Below, piece by piece: positions 24,101 through 35,270 of a stretch of 64,000 bases of DNA. The stretch covers positions 868,001 to 932,000 of the forward strand of contig JAEHOE010000002.1 of the NCBI GenBank assembly GCA_016858145.1, written 5' to 3'. Below the pieces are notes generated by a model. The model was not told where the DNA came from, searched no databases, and was given only the letters and a program-made list of their open reading frames with translations. Position numbers and translations under genes: made by a program. The DNA comes from Edaphochlamys debaryana. Lineage: Eukaryota > Chlorophyta > Chlorophyceae > Chlamydomonadales. The first letter of the stretch is position 1, and each line of letters opens with the position of its first letter.

Positions 24101-26295
24101 ACAGAGCTTCTCGCCCTTCAACGTGGTGGCGTGGCACGGGAACTACGTGAGGGGGGGGAGGCCAGATCCACATTCACATATGTAGCAAACTTCTGTGACG
24201 CTCACAGTTTCGAAGGGGCAGGCGGCTTGCATGTGGCACGCTGAGAGTTGACCCTACACAGAACCCAACACAGATAACACTGCTGATGACCTCTTGCGAT
24301 CAACGGTGCCGTACAGGTGCCGTACAAGTACGACCTCTCGCGGTTCTGCCCGGTCAACTCGGTGGCGTTTGACCACCCGGGTAGGCGCCTTGGGGGACTC
24401 GGGGGTTGGGTTCAAGGGGGCTCGGAAGATTGCTTACATTCCCTGCCTCAGCTCGCAGTCAAGTCGGCACCCCCACCTCCGCTGCCTCCTCCCGTGCAAC
24501 TCATCAAAACCCTCCCTGCTTGCTCTCCCGCTTCCCCCCTCTCCTCTCCCCCTCCCCCCAGACCCCTCCATCTTCACGGTGCTCACGGTCCCCCCCTTGG
24601 CGCCCGGTGGGTGGGGTGGGTGGGACGGCGGGGGATGAACCCTCCGTCTGGACACCGAACCGCAAGTCTGGATACATGGTCCGACGGGGCCGATCTTGCG
24701 CTTGGTCGTAGCGACCTAGACCCGCTCTCTCCTCCCAACCTCCTCCTCCCCCTCCCCCCTCCCCCCATTCCCCCCTGTCTTACCTCACCCCCAGGTGGCC
24801 CCCCCGTGGCCGATTTCGTCATCTTCCCGCCCCGCTGGCTGGTGGCGGAGCGCACCTTCCGGCCCCCCTACTACCACCGCAACACGGCGTCGGAGGTGTG
24901 TGTGGGGGGGGGGGGGCAGGGGGGAAGGGGGTTGGATAGGGAGGGGAGCGCGGGCACCGGGGGAGGAGGCTGTTACAAACACACCTTCCCCCGCTTCCTC
25001 CTCCGTCCGTCCCTCCCCATCCCTCCCCATCCCTCCCCATCCCTCCCCCTGCTTCCCCCCCCCCAGTTCATGGGTCTGATCCGGGGGCAGTACGAGGCCA
25101 AGGTGGACGGAGGTGCGTGTGTGTGTTTTGGGGGTGGGGGGGAGGGCGGGTGGGGGGGCTACTTTTACGTTTGTGGGGGCTTGGGGGAGCCAGGAAGGCA
25201 TTACTCGTGAGTCCGCTGCCAATTCGCTCTGCTCCCTCGCGTCGCTGCCCCCTTTCCCTCTTCCTCCCGCTTCACCTCCGCCCTCCCCTGCCCCCCCTGC
25301 CCCCCACCCACACCCCAGGCTTCCTGCCCGGCGGCGCCTCGCTGCACCTGTGCATGACCCCCCACGGCCCCGACACACAGACCTTCGAGCGGGCCAGCGG
25401 GGGCAGCGGGGCGGACGCGCCCTCACACCTGGGGCACGAGGTGGGGGCGGGGGGAGAAAGGGGGGAGGGGAGGCGGGAGGGGAGGCGGGAGGGGAGGCGG
25501 GAGGGGAGGGTGGGAAGGGTAGGAGGGGGACTGGGGGTAACGGAGGGAAACGTAAGGCAGGGGGCAGGGGGCCGACGAGAGTCGAACCAATGGCGCAGGT
25601 CCGCCATTCCCCGCCATCTCCCACGTGCCACACACCGCTCGACACGAACCCCTCGTCGTCTGACACCCCCCCTCCGCCCCCTGGGTCCCCCCCCCCCAGA
25701 CCCTGGCCTTTATGTTCGAGACCTCGGCCATCCCCCGCGTCACCCCCGCGGCCCTGGGCTGCCCCAACGTGGACCGCGACTACTACAAGTGCTGGGTGGG
25801 GCTCAAGAGCCACTTCGACCCCAGCCGGCGAGTCTCAAGAGGGGGAGAGTTGAAGCAACATTTAGGTAGCAGGCAGAGGGTGGGGGGCGAGTGCAAATGG
25901 GGGGTGCAGGGCCGCAGGGAGGAGAGAGGAGAGCGCAGGGCGAGGGGCGCAGGGGACTGAGGCCGACGGGGTGGAGCTCGAGAGCCACTTCCACGGCCCT
26001 GCAGGCTCCCGACCACTGCCTACCAGCGCTGTGCAAGGCCTGCACCATGCACCCGCCCCCACTGCCCCCTTTCATTCTCGCTCCCACCCTCTCCCTCTCC
26101 CTCGCACCGCACCGCAGGCGCGACCCGCTCCCGGCGGTGCCCGCTGGCGGCAAGGCGGCAGGGGCGGCGGCGGGCGGGGGCAAGCCCGGCGGCGGCGCCA
26201 ACGGCCTGGGCCCGACCCCCGCTCTTGTGGATGGGGAGGCCAAGGCGGCGGCCAACGGCGGGGTGGTGGCGAACGGCGCCGGGGTGCTGGGGTGA
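21160..26295 (+). CDS. HGD: Homogentisate 1,2-dioxygenase, 18 exons, 498 aa
   Basis: This Fe(II) enzyme opens the ring of homogentisate to maleylacetoacetate in tyrosine/phenylalanine breakdown. Exons: 21160-21212, 21409-21476, 21736-21799, 22031-22113, 22285-22384, 22676-22785, 22974-23101, 23321-23363, 23642-23690, 23872-23902, 24063-24146, 24317-24380, 24562-24606, 24795-24895, 25067-25112, 25319-25440, 25700-25827, 26118-26295. They total 1497 nt with every phase matching. Diagnostic motifs are YLAGFGNEF at the N-terminus, [39 protein letters not shown] and MTPHGPD. By my count the iron ligands fall at His335, Glu341 and His372, against 335, 341 and 371 in the human enzyme. The last intron needs a GC donor (CG|GCGAGT), because the nearby GT would put the tail out of frame. 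The C-terminus extends about 50 residues beyond the usual end as an Ala/Gly-rich tail encoded by exon 18. Confidence 0.97.
22439..22473 (+). repeat. Echo of HGD exon 5 tail in intron 5
   Basis: It shares gcgggggctcttca, then gctgtg, with the exon 5 end at 22352-22384, and lies about 60 bp into the downstream intron. A change to TGA would stop translation if it were read. Confidence 0.8.
22866..22900 (+). repeat. Echo of HGD exon 6 tail in intron 6
   Basis: It shares acatgctgctggtgc plus a following gcaggg with the exon 6 end at 22758-22788, and lies in the next intron about 80 bp downstream. Confidence 0.75.
23174..23200 (+). repeat. Echo of an HGD exon 7 segment in intron 7
   Basis: It shares gcggttcgcg and tggagctgc with 23048-23070 inside exon 7. 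The copy lies about 70 bp beyond the donor in the downstream intron. Confidence 0.7.
24305..24326 (+). repeat. Direct 11-bp duplication across HGD exon 12 acceptor
   Basis: The unit ggtgccgtaca occurs twice back to back. The exon 12 boundary (CAG|GTGCCG at 24316/24317) lies one base into the second copy, so exon 12 starts with a duplicate of the last bases of intron 11. Confidence 0.85.
25443..25520 (+). repeat. GGGAGGCGGGAGG short tandem repeat in HGD intron 16
   Basis: A purine-rich 10-bp unit (gggaggggag/gcgggagggg) is repeated several times just after the exon 16 donor. A C-rich 10-bp repeat (ccctccccat, about 25012-25048) similarly precedes the exon 15 acceptor. Confidence 0.8.
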
Positions 26296-28334
26296 GGTCC
26301 AAGAGGGAGGGTAAGCAGGGGCAGGCGGGGATAACGTGCGGTATAGGCGGATACCGGGAGGGGAGTCCGCGGGTCGATGGTGGGGCAGGGGGCCAGGACG
26401 CCTGTAGCTGCCGGGGAGGGCCGGTCCCAGGCAGCAGGGACCGGGAACCAGTCCCCGCCGCCCGCTGTTCTGGGTTCTTTCCACGGCCCTTGGCAGGAGA
26501 ACTGAACTCATGGCGCAAAAAGTTCTTTGTGAGCTATGTGTCCATATGCATCCCATTTCGGTGTCCTTGTGGCAGGCTGAGGGAAGGGGGGAAGCCGGAC
26601 GGGGCGGTATGGCGGACTGTATCGTAGGGGACGCTGTTGGAGAGTTGGAGTGGGCAGTTGGAGGGCGCGTGTATCTGGACAGGGCACGGCGGGTGAGGCT
26701 TTCAGACAGAAGTCGAGGGGTTGTTGCTCGAAGCCAGAGGCTGAAAAGCTTATAGCCCAGCAATGCCCCAGAGGAAGTTGCTTTCGCCATGACGCTGGCT
26801 TGTCTTCGTACATTGTAGGAGTAGTGGCGTCAGTTGAGGGGCTGTTGCGCATGTGCCTGTGGAGTGACGCGTGAGGCTGCATGTTGCGGGAGTATGCAGA
26901 ATGAAGTACAGACCAGATCCTCTCCCAGGCTTGGGAGTTGAGCGAGCGTGCCAAGCGGCGGGGGCTAGGGCCTCGGCGAGCTGGCCTTGTAAGATGCCAC
27001 TTGACGCAACAGGCAATCAAGGCATGGCCTAGCAGAATGTATCTGGCGTTTGATTCTGACGATAGACGTCTCGCACCTCGGCTGCTGCCAGTGGGGACGG
27101 GTGGGCATCACAGGGGGCCCGGTCCCTCACTTCGTGCCGCTGTGTGGTTGCGCATGTCTACGGAATCCGTATGTGGTCGATGGGGCATAGGGAGTCAGGA
27201 TGGTGGGGGCGTGATGCGGCAGCAGCAGAAGGGCCGGAAACACCTCTGGGCGCTGTGTCTTTCCCATTCCCCGACGAAGCTCGGGGTGCGGACTTCCGGG
27301 CGGCAGAGGAGGTCGCGGGGTGTGAGACACATCTGCGACACATTGTTGGAGTTGTCTGTACCAAACCCAGGTCTCGTAAGGATGACCAGAACCAGCGCGG
27401 CCGGCCTGGGCTTGAGCGGGCAAGGTTGTTCGCGAACATCCTCGCGCGACAGCTACGCGCAAAGTTTACTGGACTTCCTCGTAATTACCTTCACATGATA
27501 AAACACCCTAAGAAGCGATTCTTAGCCTCTCTCCTTGGGGTAGAGGTGCAAGTTGACGTGTCGATGTTAAGTTTGCGCCGAGTCGGCAAGTTTGCCCGTG
27601 GTCAACATGAACAAAGCAAGGATGAGTACTTCATGACTCCCGACATCGCGGGCTGGTCGTGGTAGGCAAGTTGGTTCGTGGCTCCATAACACCGCGTCGC
27701 CGTGTGTATGTGGGAGGACAACTGCCCACAGCCCCGTTTAGCAGGAAAGCAGGAAGGCCTGCCAGCCGCCACCCGTGTAGCAGTAGGGCATCTGCGGTCA
27801 CAGAGAGTGGTGTGCGTGGCCGACGTGGGGTGCAGCTGCGGGGCAGCGGCTCAGCGTGGCATGGCTCATCACCCAAATGTTGTCAGCCTGTGTTGTGTCC
27901 CTGTCCTCGCACTATGCTCAGGACCAGCCCGGCCCGTGCTTCAGTGCTTGCCCCTTCCTCCCCCGCCTTCCCTGCCTGCCCGTAACCGTAGCTAGCAGCA
28001 TGGCGGGGTCCAACCGCATTACGTCCTTTACCGTCTCTCCTCCACGGGGGTTCCCGGTTGTAGGTCATTAACAACAAGCAAAGGACATATGCTCGCTCAT
28101 CTGCATGCGCCTGGTCTGCACCTCCCAGCATTTGTTGTTGGTATTACACGGACACGGGCATCAGCCATGAACTCCCGTACGGGGCGTGGGCCAAAGGGAG
28201 GTGTGTCCGTTGAAGCACGAACGAATAAACCTAGATAGAATCAGTGGGCCCCAAATCACCCCTCCAAGATCCCAGACGCAAGGTACGGGCCAGCTGTCTG
28301 GTGGTGAACCCCCGCTTTGATCAGAATCAGCACT
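26296..28334. other. HGD 3' flank and intergenic region
   Basis: A TGTAA pentamer at 26988-26992, about 690 bp past the HGD stop, is a candidate green-algal poly(A) signal. Between 26.3 and 28.3 kb there are long open frames on both strands, but they begin with GTG or lack motifs. I find no supported gene. Confidence 0.5.
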
Positions 28335-28700
28335 TCAGCAGTCAGGCTTCGACAACAATAACAGTTCAATTTGCGCCCAGAATGCGTCGACTTCAGTACC
28401 CTTCATCACGTCGTAGCAGCTGAACCCACCCGCCGTCGTGCGAGTGAGGATCCAGGGGGAGACCCGTGGCGCGCCATGGGCGGGCAAGTAAGTTCTCTCG
28501 TGCTCAATTAGCTCAGCAATCTCGGCCGAGTCCGAAATATACCTCATGCATTTCAGTTCGTCTGCAAGTTGACACTTAGCAAGGGATCCCACGCAATCTC
28601 CACAACGCACTTCGGGTTCTTCACTTGCACTTAAGCCAAGGATACTTCCGAGTAGCTTCCATACTCCGAGTGCAGGACAGAATCACACCGCACGCCCGCC
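28335..28700 (-). CDS. Unassigned open reading frame, possible terminal exon
   Basis: A minus-strand frame stays open for about 120 codons and ends in TGA at 28335. It has a less GC-rich third-position pattern than its neighbours and a Cys-containing segment (CGDCVGSLAKCQLADELKC). No ATG lies near its beginning; the first in-frame Met is about 45 codons in. If real it would be an internal-to-terminal exon or use the internal Met (about 70 aa). It lies directly downstream of DUF4436-like gene A on the same strand. I recognise no family and cannot exclude chance. Confidence 0.2.
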
Positions 28701-28739
28701 CGCACGTCACGCACGCCTGATGAAAGGCCCGCCAGTCTA

Positions 28740-31700
28740 TCAGTACCTCACGCTCACACAGTCCACTGTGGCTAGCATGGGCTTAGGCTCAGGCTTGCGA
28801 AGGCACCACACGCCGGAGCTGCTTGGCGGCGCTCCGTGCTCCTTGATCAGCTTTGCCCGCTCCTCCTCGGCGTCCTTCTTGGCCTTCTTGGCCTTCTTGT
28901 CGGCCTCCTTGGCGGCGAGCCAGCCGTCCTGCCAGACCTGGTTCTTGAGCACCTTGTCGTACACGGTGGGCTCCTTGTGCACGTACTGCGACACCACGCG
29001 GGCGTATACCATCGCACCTGGGGGAGGGGGGGGGGAGGGAGGGGGTGAGACGAGGGGAGGGTGAGAGGAGAGGGTGGAACAAGGCATGAAGCCCAACCTT
29101 TCCTTCGTGTACCCCTCTTCACACACTCCCCACCCATCAGTGCTCACCCGTGAAGAGGCAAATGATCATGATCCAGATGATGCCTGAGGGAGATAGAGGG
29201 GTGGATGGAGGTGTGGGCGTGAGGGGTGAGAGGATGTAAGGGAGGGATCGGAGGTCCAAGGGCGAAGCAGGTGGGAGTAAGGAGCTTGGCCCTTCTCTCG
29301 GTGCAGCCCCAACCATCAGCCCTCCCCGTCTTTTCCACCCACCGAAGAAGTCGACGCCCACGCCCACGGCCGGCACTCCGGGCATGATGTTGCGGGTGCC
29401 CACCACCGCGAACAGCTGCGCCGTGAAGAGCGTGGCGTCGCCGTTGGTGGCGTTGCGGGGGCGGATGTAGAGCAGGTCCATGGCTGAGGGGAGGCAGGGA
29501 GGGGGGTGCAGTCGGTCGGTTGATACGCGAGGCACGTACGGGTACGGGACGGGACGTGGGCAGCTGAACAATTGCATACGGTCCGTCCCGCCACCCACTG
29601 CCCCCGAAACCCCCCAGCCGTCCGGCGCTCACCGTAGCAGAAGGAGCATGAGGACACGAGCCACAGACCGATGAGCACGAACACGGCGAAGAACTGAGGT
29701 GCACAGGCAGGGAACGGAGGGAGGGCATGCATGGGTGAGGCACAGCCAGGATGCGGTCTGACACAGCAGCACCCGCCCAGCTCGTAATGAGGGGCGGCAG
29801 ACCTTCCCTTCCTCCCTGCAACCCCCCTGGCCCCCAGCCTCGCTGCGCACCTGCACGAAGGTGGTGCGCTTGAGCTTGATGGTGTAGGTGAGCGTTACGG
29901 CCGAGTCGGGGTCGAGCGGGTTTGTGAAGTTGTACACGTTTCGGTTCTCCTCGATGGTGGGCACAATGGAGGCCTGCAGGGTCCAGCCCACCACGGCGTT
30001 CTTCTGCTGCACAATCAGTGCCGTTGGGTAGTTGATGTCACCAGCGGCCAGGGTGGTCACCATGCTGGGGAGAGGAGGGGAACAACACATGGGAGGATGA
30101 GTGAAAGCGGCGGCCACGTGTCCCACTTTGCTCGCACAGAGCGCCCGGCCGGCCCCGTACGCACTCTTGGGCCCTTCCTCTTGAGACCTGATTCCCTGCG
30201 GCGGCGCCATCCCTCCCAGCCCCCTCCTCACGTGACGGTCCCCGTGTACTCGTCAAAGGGGTACATGTAGAGGCTGGTGGTGGGGGTGAGCGGGATATCC
30301 ATCTTGCGGGTGAACACACGGTCCTGAGAGGGCAGGGCACGGGGGAGGGGTGCAGGTGGTGAGGGGGCTGAGAAGGCAGGAGGTGGTTGAGAGGTAGCAT
30401 GGTCTACGATCAGACTACCTTGCCCACCCGCCCCCAGCGCTGCACGCCCCCGCTCACCCCGGACTTGAGGGTGAGCGTGCTGTCAGCTCCCGAGGCACTC
30501 GAGCTCACGACCTGCGGCAGGGGAACACGGCTCCATTAGTGAGGCTGCTGTTGATAGCAGGCAGGTAGGTTACGTGATGATGCAAGGCAAACACGGCTGC
30601 GTGCAAACCCTCCACCCCAGACATAGATCCCGCCCGCTCACGTCTGTCTTGAGCAGCACGTCCTTGGCCTTGATGCGCCCCGTGCGGTCCAGCAGGGCCG
30701 GGTACTGCACCTTGGCCAGAGCCCGGGCGCTGCGCTTAACCTGACGCTGCTTCCTGGGGGAGGGAGTGGCACAGGGGGTAGCAGTCAGCGGTGTCGTTGA
30801 TTGGAGAACCGGCTAACCAGAAAGCGGCACGCTTAAGCGGTGGATGGCTGGTGCCCCCCTGCCCTCCCTCACTTTGCGGTCTGGAAGATGGCGCTGCCCA
30901 CCCGCATCTCAAACGAAACAGTGGCGGAGTTGACCGCAACGTCCTGAGGAGGGCAGGGGGTAGACGTACAGTACGGCCAGTGAGTGAGAGTGGATAGACA
31001 AGGATTGCGGAGCTGACCAGAGGGCAGGGGCAAAGGAGTGGGGGAGACACAGCCTGACAACACAGCCCGGCCAAGGCCCCGCCCTGCACCCCCACCCGCC
31101 CGCGACCTCAACCCCAGCCCCAAGCCGCACCAGGGCTGTCACGGTCGCGTTGACGGTGGCCCACGCAGCAACTGCCTGAGTGAACTGAGACACCTTCCTC
31201 CGGAGCACCGAAATGGTACCGGTGCCGGCACCGATGGCGCTCGGCGGGGGTGCGGGGGCGGGCGTGGGCGGGGCGCGCGGAGGGGGCACGGCCGGCGGCC
31301 CAATGGGGCTGTCGGGCGAGTCCGGCGTGTCGGGGCTGTCAGGCTCCTGGGGCATTCCCACGGGCATTCCCTCGTAGTCCCCGGAGAGGAAGCCGGGTGG
31401 AAACGCAGTGACCGCGTCGGAGTCGGGAGGCGGCGGAGGGCTGGCGACGGCAGACGGGGGCTTGGTGGACGCATAGACGGGCTCTACGTTCTGGATGGCC
31501 TGGAGCCACGTGGCGCCGGCGCTGGAGGAGGAGAAGTCGTCATCGCTCATCTTGCCCCACAGGCCCCTGCCCACCTGCAGGAGGGGGAGAAGGATGGTAG
31601 GTGTGAAGGGGTGCGGGGTGGTCAAGCAAACGGCAGATGCGGGCTCGCATCAGCCTTCCTCACATCGGGACGCCTTCTGCCCTTCACGGGACTTACCACA

Positions 31701-33033
31701 TTGCACGTCTGCATGAGCTCATTGAAGTACTGCCCCTCAGCCTGCAAGCGGAGGGGGACGGGCGGTATTGAGGTGCGGTGCCACAGGGCAGGTAGTAATC
31801 GGCCCTTTCTCTCACAGCCTCCCTCCGTGCACACACCGCCCTCCCCTGCCCGTGTTCGCACCTTGACAAGGTTCTCGTAGGCCCGCTTGTACATGTCGTC
31901 AACGGGGGGCGAGGGAGGCGGCGGCGGGGGGGTGGGCGGGCGAGAGAACATCCCCGCGGGGACGGGGTTGCGCGGCGGCCGCTGCCGGGCGGGGGGGCTG
32001 GGCGGGTTTGGAGGCGAGGGCGGCGAGGGCGGCGATGGAATGGCGGTGGAGGCATCCTGGAAGCAGGAGGGAGGGGGGCCGGATGGGGCCATTGGGAGGG
32101 AGGGCAAGTGGCCCGGGTTGGTTTGGGTGCGCGTGAAAGATCCCCAACGAGGACGGAGACGGTATGCGCATGGGACGGTCGGTGCGGGTTGGGACGCAAG
32201 GGGACAGAAGGGCCGGAACGCACCTGGAGGATCGAGAAGGCGTTGTACTTCTGAACCAGAGACGCCTGCGCAGTTGAGTGTCCAGGGCGGGTCGGGCCGA
32301 GCGTTGGGGCCACGCAGGCACCATGTCTGCTGCTGGCACCATGCACACAGGGGGCCCGGACTGGCACGTGGGGCCACGAGGGGGCCACCCGGACTTGCCT
32401 GCTTGTCGTCCGCATACAGGTTGCACATGAACGCCGAGCTCGTCATCTCGTCATCGCGGGCCTTCTTGGCAGCGTAAAAGGTCTGCAGAGCGAGCGTGGG
32501 ATCGTGTCAACGACTTAGTGTTACACCCCTCCCGGCCACGCCCCGCGTCCCCGCCCCGGCCCTGCCCTTAACCCTGCCTTAACCCAGCGCTTCCCATCCC
32601 CCTCCGCCCCGGGCGGCCTCTGCCGTCTTGTGCGGCTCACCGGCAGGCAGATGCCAATGAGGATGGGCGTCATGATACACAGCACAAGCACCGGCAGGAG
32701 GAAGCCTGCGAGGGTAGGCACGGGACGAGGCGCGGGGTGACGGCTAGCTAGTTGGTCGTCGCGACACGTCGATCGGGCGGCCCCGACGACTAGCCCCGTT
32801 GAGACCCAAACTGACGGGCTAATGCAATGATTGCTCATCACTCGTTAGACTCCGCGCCCTTGCTTACCGCGCGGCGTCACACCCGTCGGCACGGGCTTGG
32901 GATCTTTCTTGTTCGCCTTCTTCAGTTCATCGTTGGCCTTCTTCAGCTCTGCTACCACAGTCGAGATGCTATCATCCACCTTGACCTCCACAGCCTCCGG
33001 CTTTACAGTCGCTGAGGCGTCGCCCGACGCCAT
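28740..33033 (-). CDS. DUF4436-like membrane protein, copy A, 16 exons, 699 aa
   Basis: Exons (minus): 33033-32868, 32705-32641, 32482-32399, 32265-32224, 32056-31862, 31741-31697, 31574-31131, 30943-30873, 30753-30642, 30511-30458, 30323-30232, 30064-29851, 29693-29633, 29483-29343, 29183-29148, 29017-28740. They total 2100 nt, all phases matched. Layout: a short charged helical N-tail; one membrane segment (FLLPVLVLCIMTPILIGICL); two Pro-rich linkers; a presumed extracytosolic domain with the motif LYMYPFDEYTGTVT; three more membrane segments (starting FFAVFVLIGLWLV, LFTAQLFAVVG and IIWIMIICLFTG); and a Lys/Glu-rich cytosolic tail. The PFDEY motif followed by a three-helix end resembles Pfam DUF4436, of unknown function; I make that link from memory of the family. 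Intron 3 uses a GC donor (CAG|GCAAGT). The ATG was chosen because the equivalent upstream Met in copy B reads TTG here. Confidence 0.85.
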
Positions 33034-34110
33034 CGCCAAAGTCGCTCGCTGAACTCCGCGGCTAGCTCTCGGTTGCTCGTCGCCGGCAGTGGGTCGACCA
33101 GGTGAAGTGCACGATGTGGTCGTTGGCTCTGAGGCGTGCAGATTATGTAGTGACTTAGAGGGCCTGCTGACCCCAGGCCCGTACGGCGGTGTGCCAGGCC
33201 CGCCGCGCCCTTCTGCCCGCCTGCCCCGCGGCTTGTGCACCGGCGGCGTGCCATCCGAGCTCAGGTCCCCAACCGTAGGTGCGCTGCATCCATACAGCGG
33301 TATCAAACCGACAGCCGGTCTGTGGTCCAGCAGGTCCGTCCTGGTCCGTCCTGATCCGGCCCAGCGCGGGCCCACCAAAGCTCAGGCAGGCCCTGCCCGG
33401 CCCGTGTTGGGAAAATTGGGTTACACGCGTGCAATCTGTCCAGTCCTCAATACCAGCATGCCAAAACCCGGGTAGGCATCGCGGCGTAGCTCGCCTGCTC
33501 ACCGTGGGCAGCCGCGAAGTGCCACTCAGGATGCGGCGGGCGTGCGGAGTGAACTCGCGGCCGCCTTTTGACCCGCTCAGTCGGAGACTGTGGCTCCATG
33601 GCCTTTGTACACATGCGCACGGCTTGTCGGCGCAAACGGGGCGCATACACCTGGAGCGCCGTCGGCATCCAGCCTGGCGCTCGCAACCTCGTTGTGCCTC
33701 AAATTGTGATTTATCTGTCAGCAAGGCTGTGTGTCTACTAGATCGCATCGGTGTAACATGGGAAAGGTCAAGCTGCCTGGGAAGCGGTAAATTGGCGCGA
33801 GACATCGTGGACGCGCCCTGCGCCAGAGGCGCTGTCGGATAGCGTTTACTACTTGCGACAAGTGGAAGACGGCACGACTGGTGGCAGTGCGTGCGCTGAA
33901 AGTCAGTTGCCTTCTTCGCTCTTCCAGTTGACTGCACGTCCACCTGCGTCCACAAGGGTTTCGCCTTCTGCCATGGTTTGCCCGCAGGGTTAGCATACCA
34001 TTGGGAGGAAGGACGGGCTTCCGGGGATGAGGGTGGGACCCGTGGGAGTTCGTGCGTGATGCCATGCCGATCCCCCCGACCGTGCCCCCGGCTCCTCTTT
34101 TACTTTCTTG
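28740..34110 (-). repeat. Inverted duplication, left arm
   Basis: It is the reverse complement of 34170-39535 through exons, introns and the shared upstream region. Exon lengths are identical except for the first and last. Intron 1 differs by about one base over 160. Identity is lower in the central upstream region (33.1-34.1 kb) than in the gene bodies. Confidence 0.92.
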
Positions 34111-35270
34111 TGCCCGCCCCCTCCGCTCCCCCTGACCTCCTGGCGTTATCCCACAACCTGCTAAGTGGGTAGAAGAACCAGAAGCGGAGGGGGCCGAGGG
34201 GGCAGGCCCAGAATAAATTAGAGAGGGGGCGGGCGGGTTCGGGGGAACAAGCGCGGGTGCCGTGCCGTCGGCCACACCAACTCCCTCCTGCCAACTCCCT
34301 GCGGACAAACGACGGAAGAGCCGAAGGCGATACCCTGTGGACGCGGTCAACTGGAAGAGCGATGAAGGCAACTGACCGAACTGACTTTTAGCGCACGCAC
34401 TGCCGCCATAGTTATGCCGTCTGCCACTTGCTGCAAGTAGTATACTCTATCCGACAGCACCTCTGGCGCAGGGCGCGTCCGCGACATCTCGCGCTCATTC
34501 CCGCTACCCAGGCAGCCTGCTTTTTTCTCCTTTCACCATCGCAAGCTACTAGTCAAGCTACACCGCGGTGAAATGCAATACAGTTTGAGGCACAACGAGG
34601 TTGCGAGCGCCAAGCTGGATGCCAACGGCGTTCACAGATATATGCGCCGTTTGCACCGACAAGCCGTGCGCATGTGTACACAGGCCATGGACCTACAGTA
34701 TCCGACTGAGCGGGTCAAAAGGCGGCCGCGAGTTCACTCCGCACGCCCGCCGCATCCTGAATGGCACTTCGCGGCTGCCCACGGTGAGCAGGCGAGCTAC
34801 GCCGCGAGCCTACCCCGGTCTTGGCATGCAGGGTATTGTGACTGGTCAGGTTGCACGCAAGTGTAACCCCAGTTCACCCAACACTGAAGGTCGCCCCGTG
34901 CATGGGCCGGGCCGGGCCTGAGCGGCCTGAGCTTGGTGGGCCCGCGCTGGGCCGGATCAGGACGGACCAGGACGGACCTGTTGGACCACAGACCGGCTGT
35001 CGGTTTGATACCGCTGTATGGATGCAGCGCACCTACGGTTGGGGACCTGAGCTCGGATGGCACGCCGCCGGTGCAAAGCCGCGGGGCAGGCGGGCTGAAG
35101 GGCGCGGCGGGCCTGGCTTGCACACTGCCGTACGGGCCTGGGGTCAGGCCCTCTAAGTCACTACATAATCTGCAAGCTTAGAGCCAACGGCCACATCGTG
35201 CACTTCACCTGGTCGACCCACTGCCGGCGACGAGCAACCGAGAGCTAGCCGCGGAGTTCAGCGAGCAACC
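33034..35270. promoter_or_regulatory. Palindromic central region with two divergent promoters
   Basis: This holds the upstream regions of copies A and B, themselves inverted copies of each other. Matching blocks include 33660-33710 with 34580-34630, 33785-33840 with 34455-34505, and 33900-33960 with 34310-34375, converging near 34140. A block ending gacccactg-cggcg-gcaac just before each ATG is shared also with copy C at about 48627-48657, so it is a candidate core promoter or 5' UTR element. I see no clear TATA box here. Confidence 0.6.

Noticed and set aside
26508..27020. 170-codon minus-strand open frame in the HGD 3' flank
   Set aside because: It lies opposite the probable HGD 3' UTR, has no family motifs or splice support, and its composition looks like random GC-rich antisense.
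27144..27665. 173-codon plus-strand frame
   Set aside because: It begins with GTG, has no recognisable motif and no linked exon. Long chance frames are common at this GC content.
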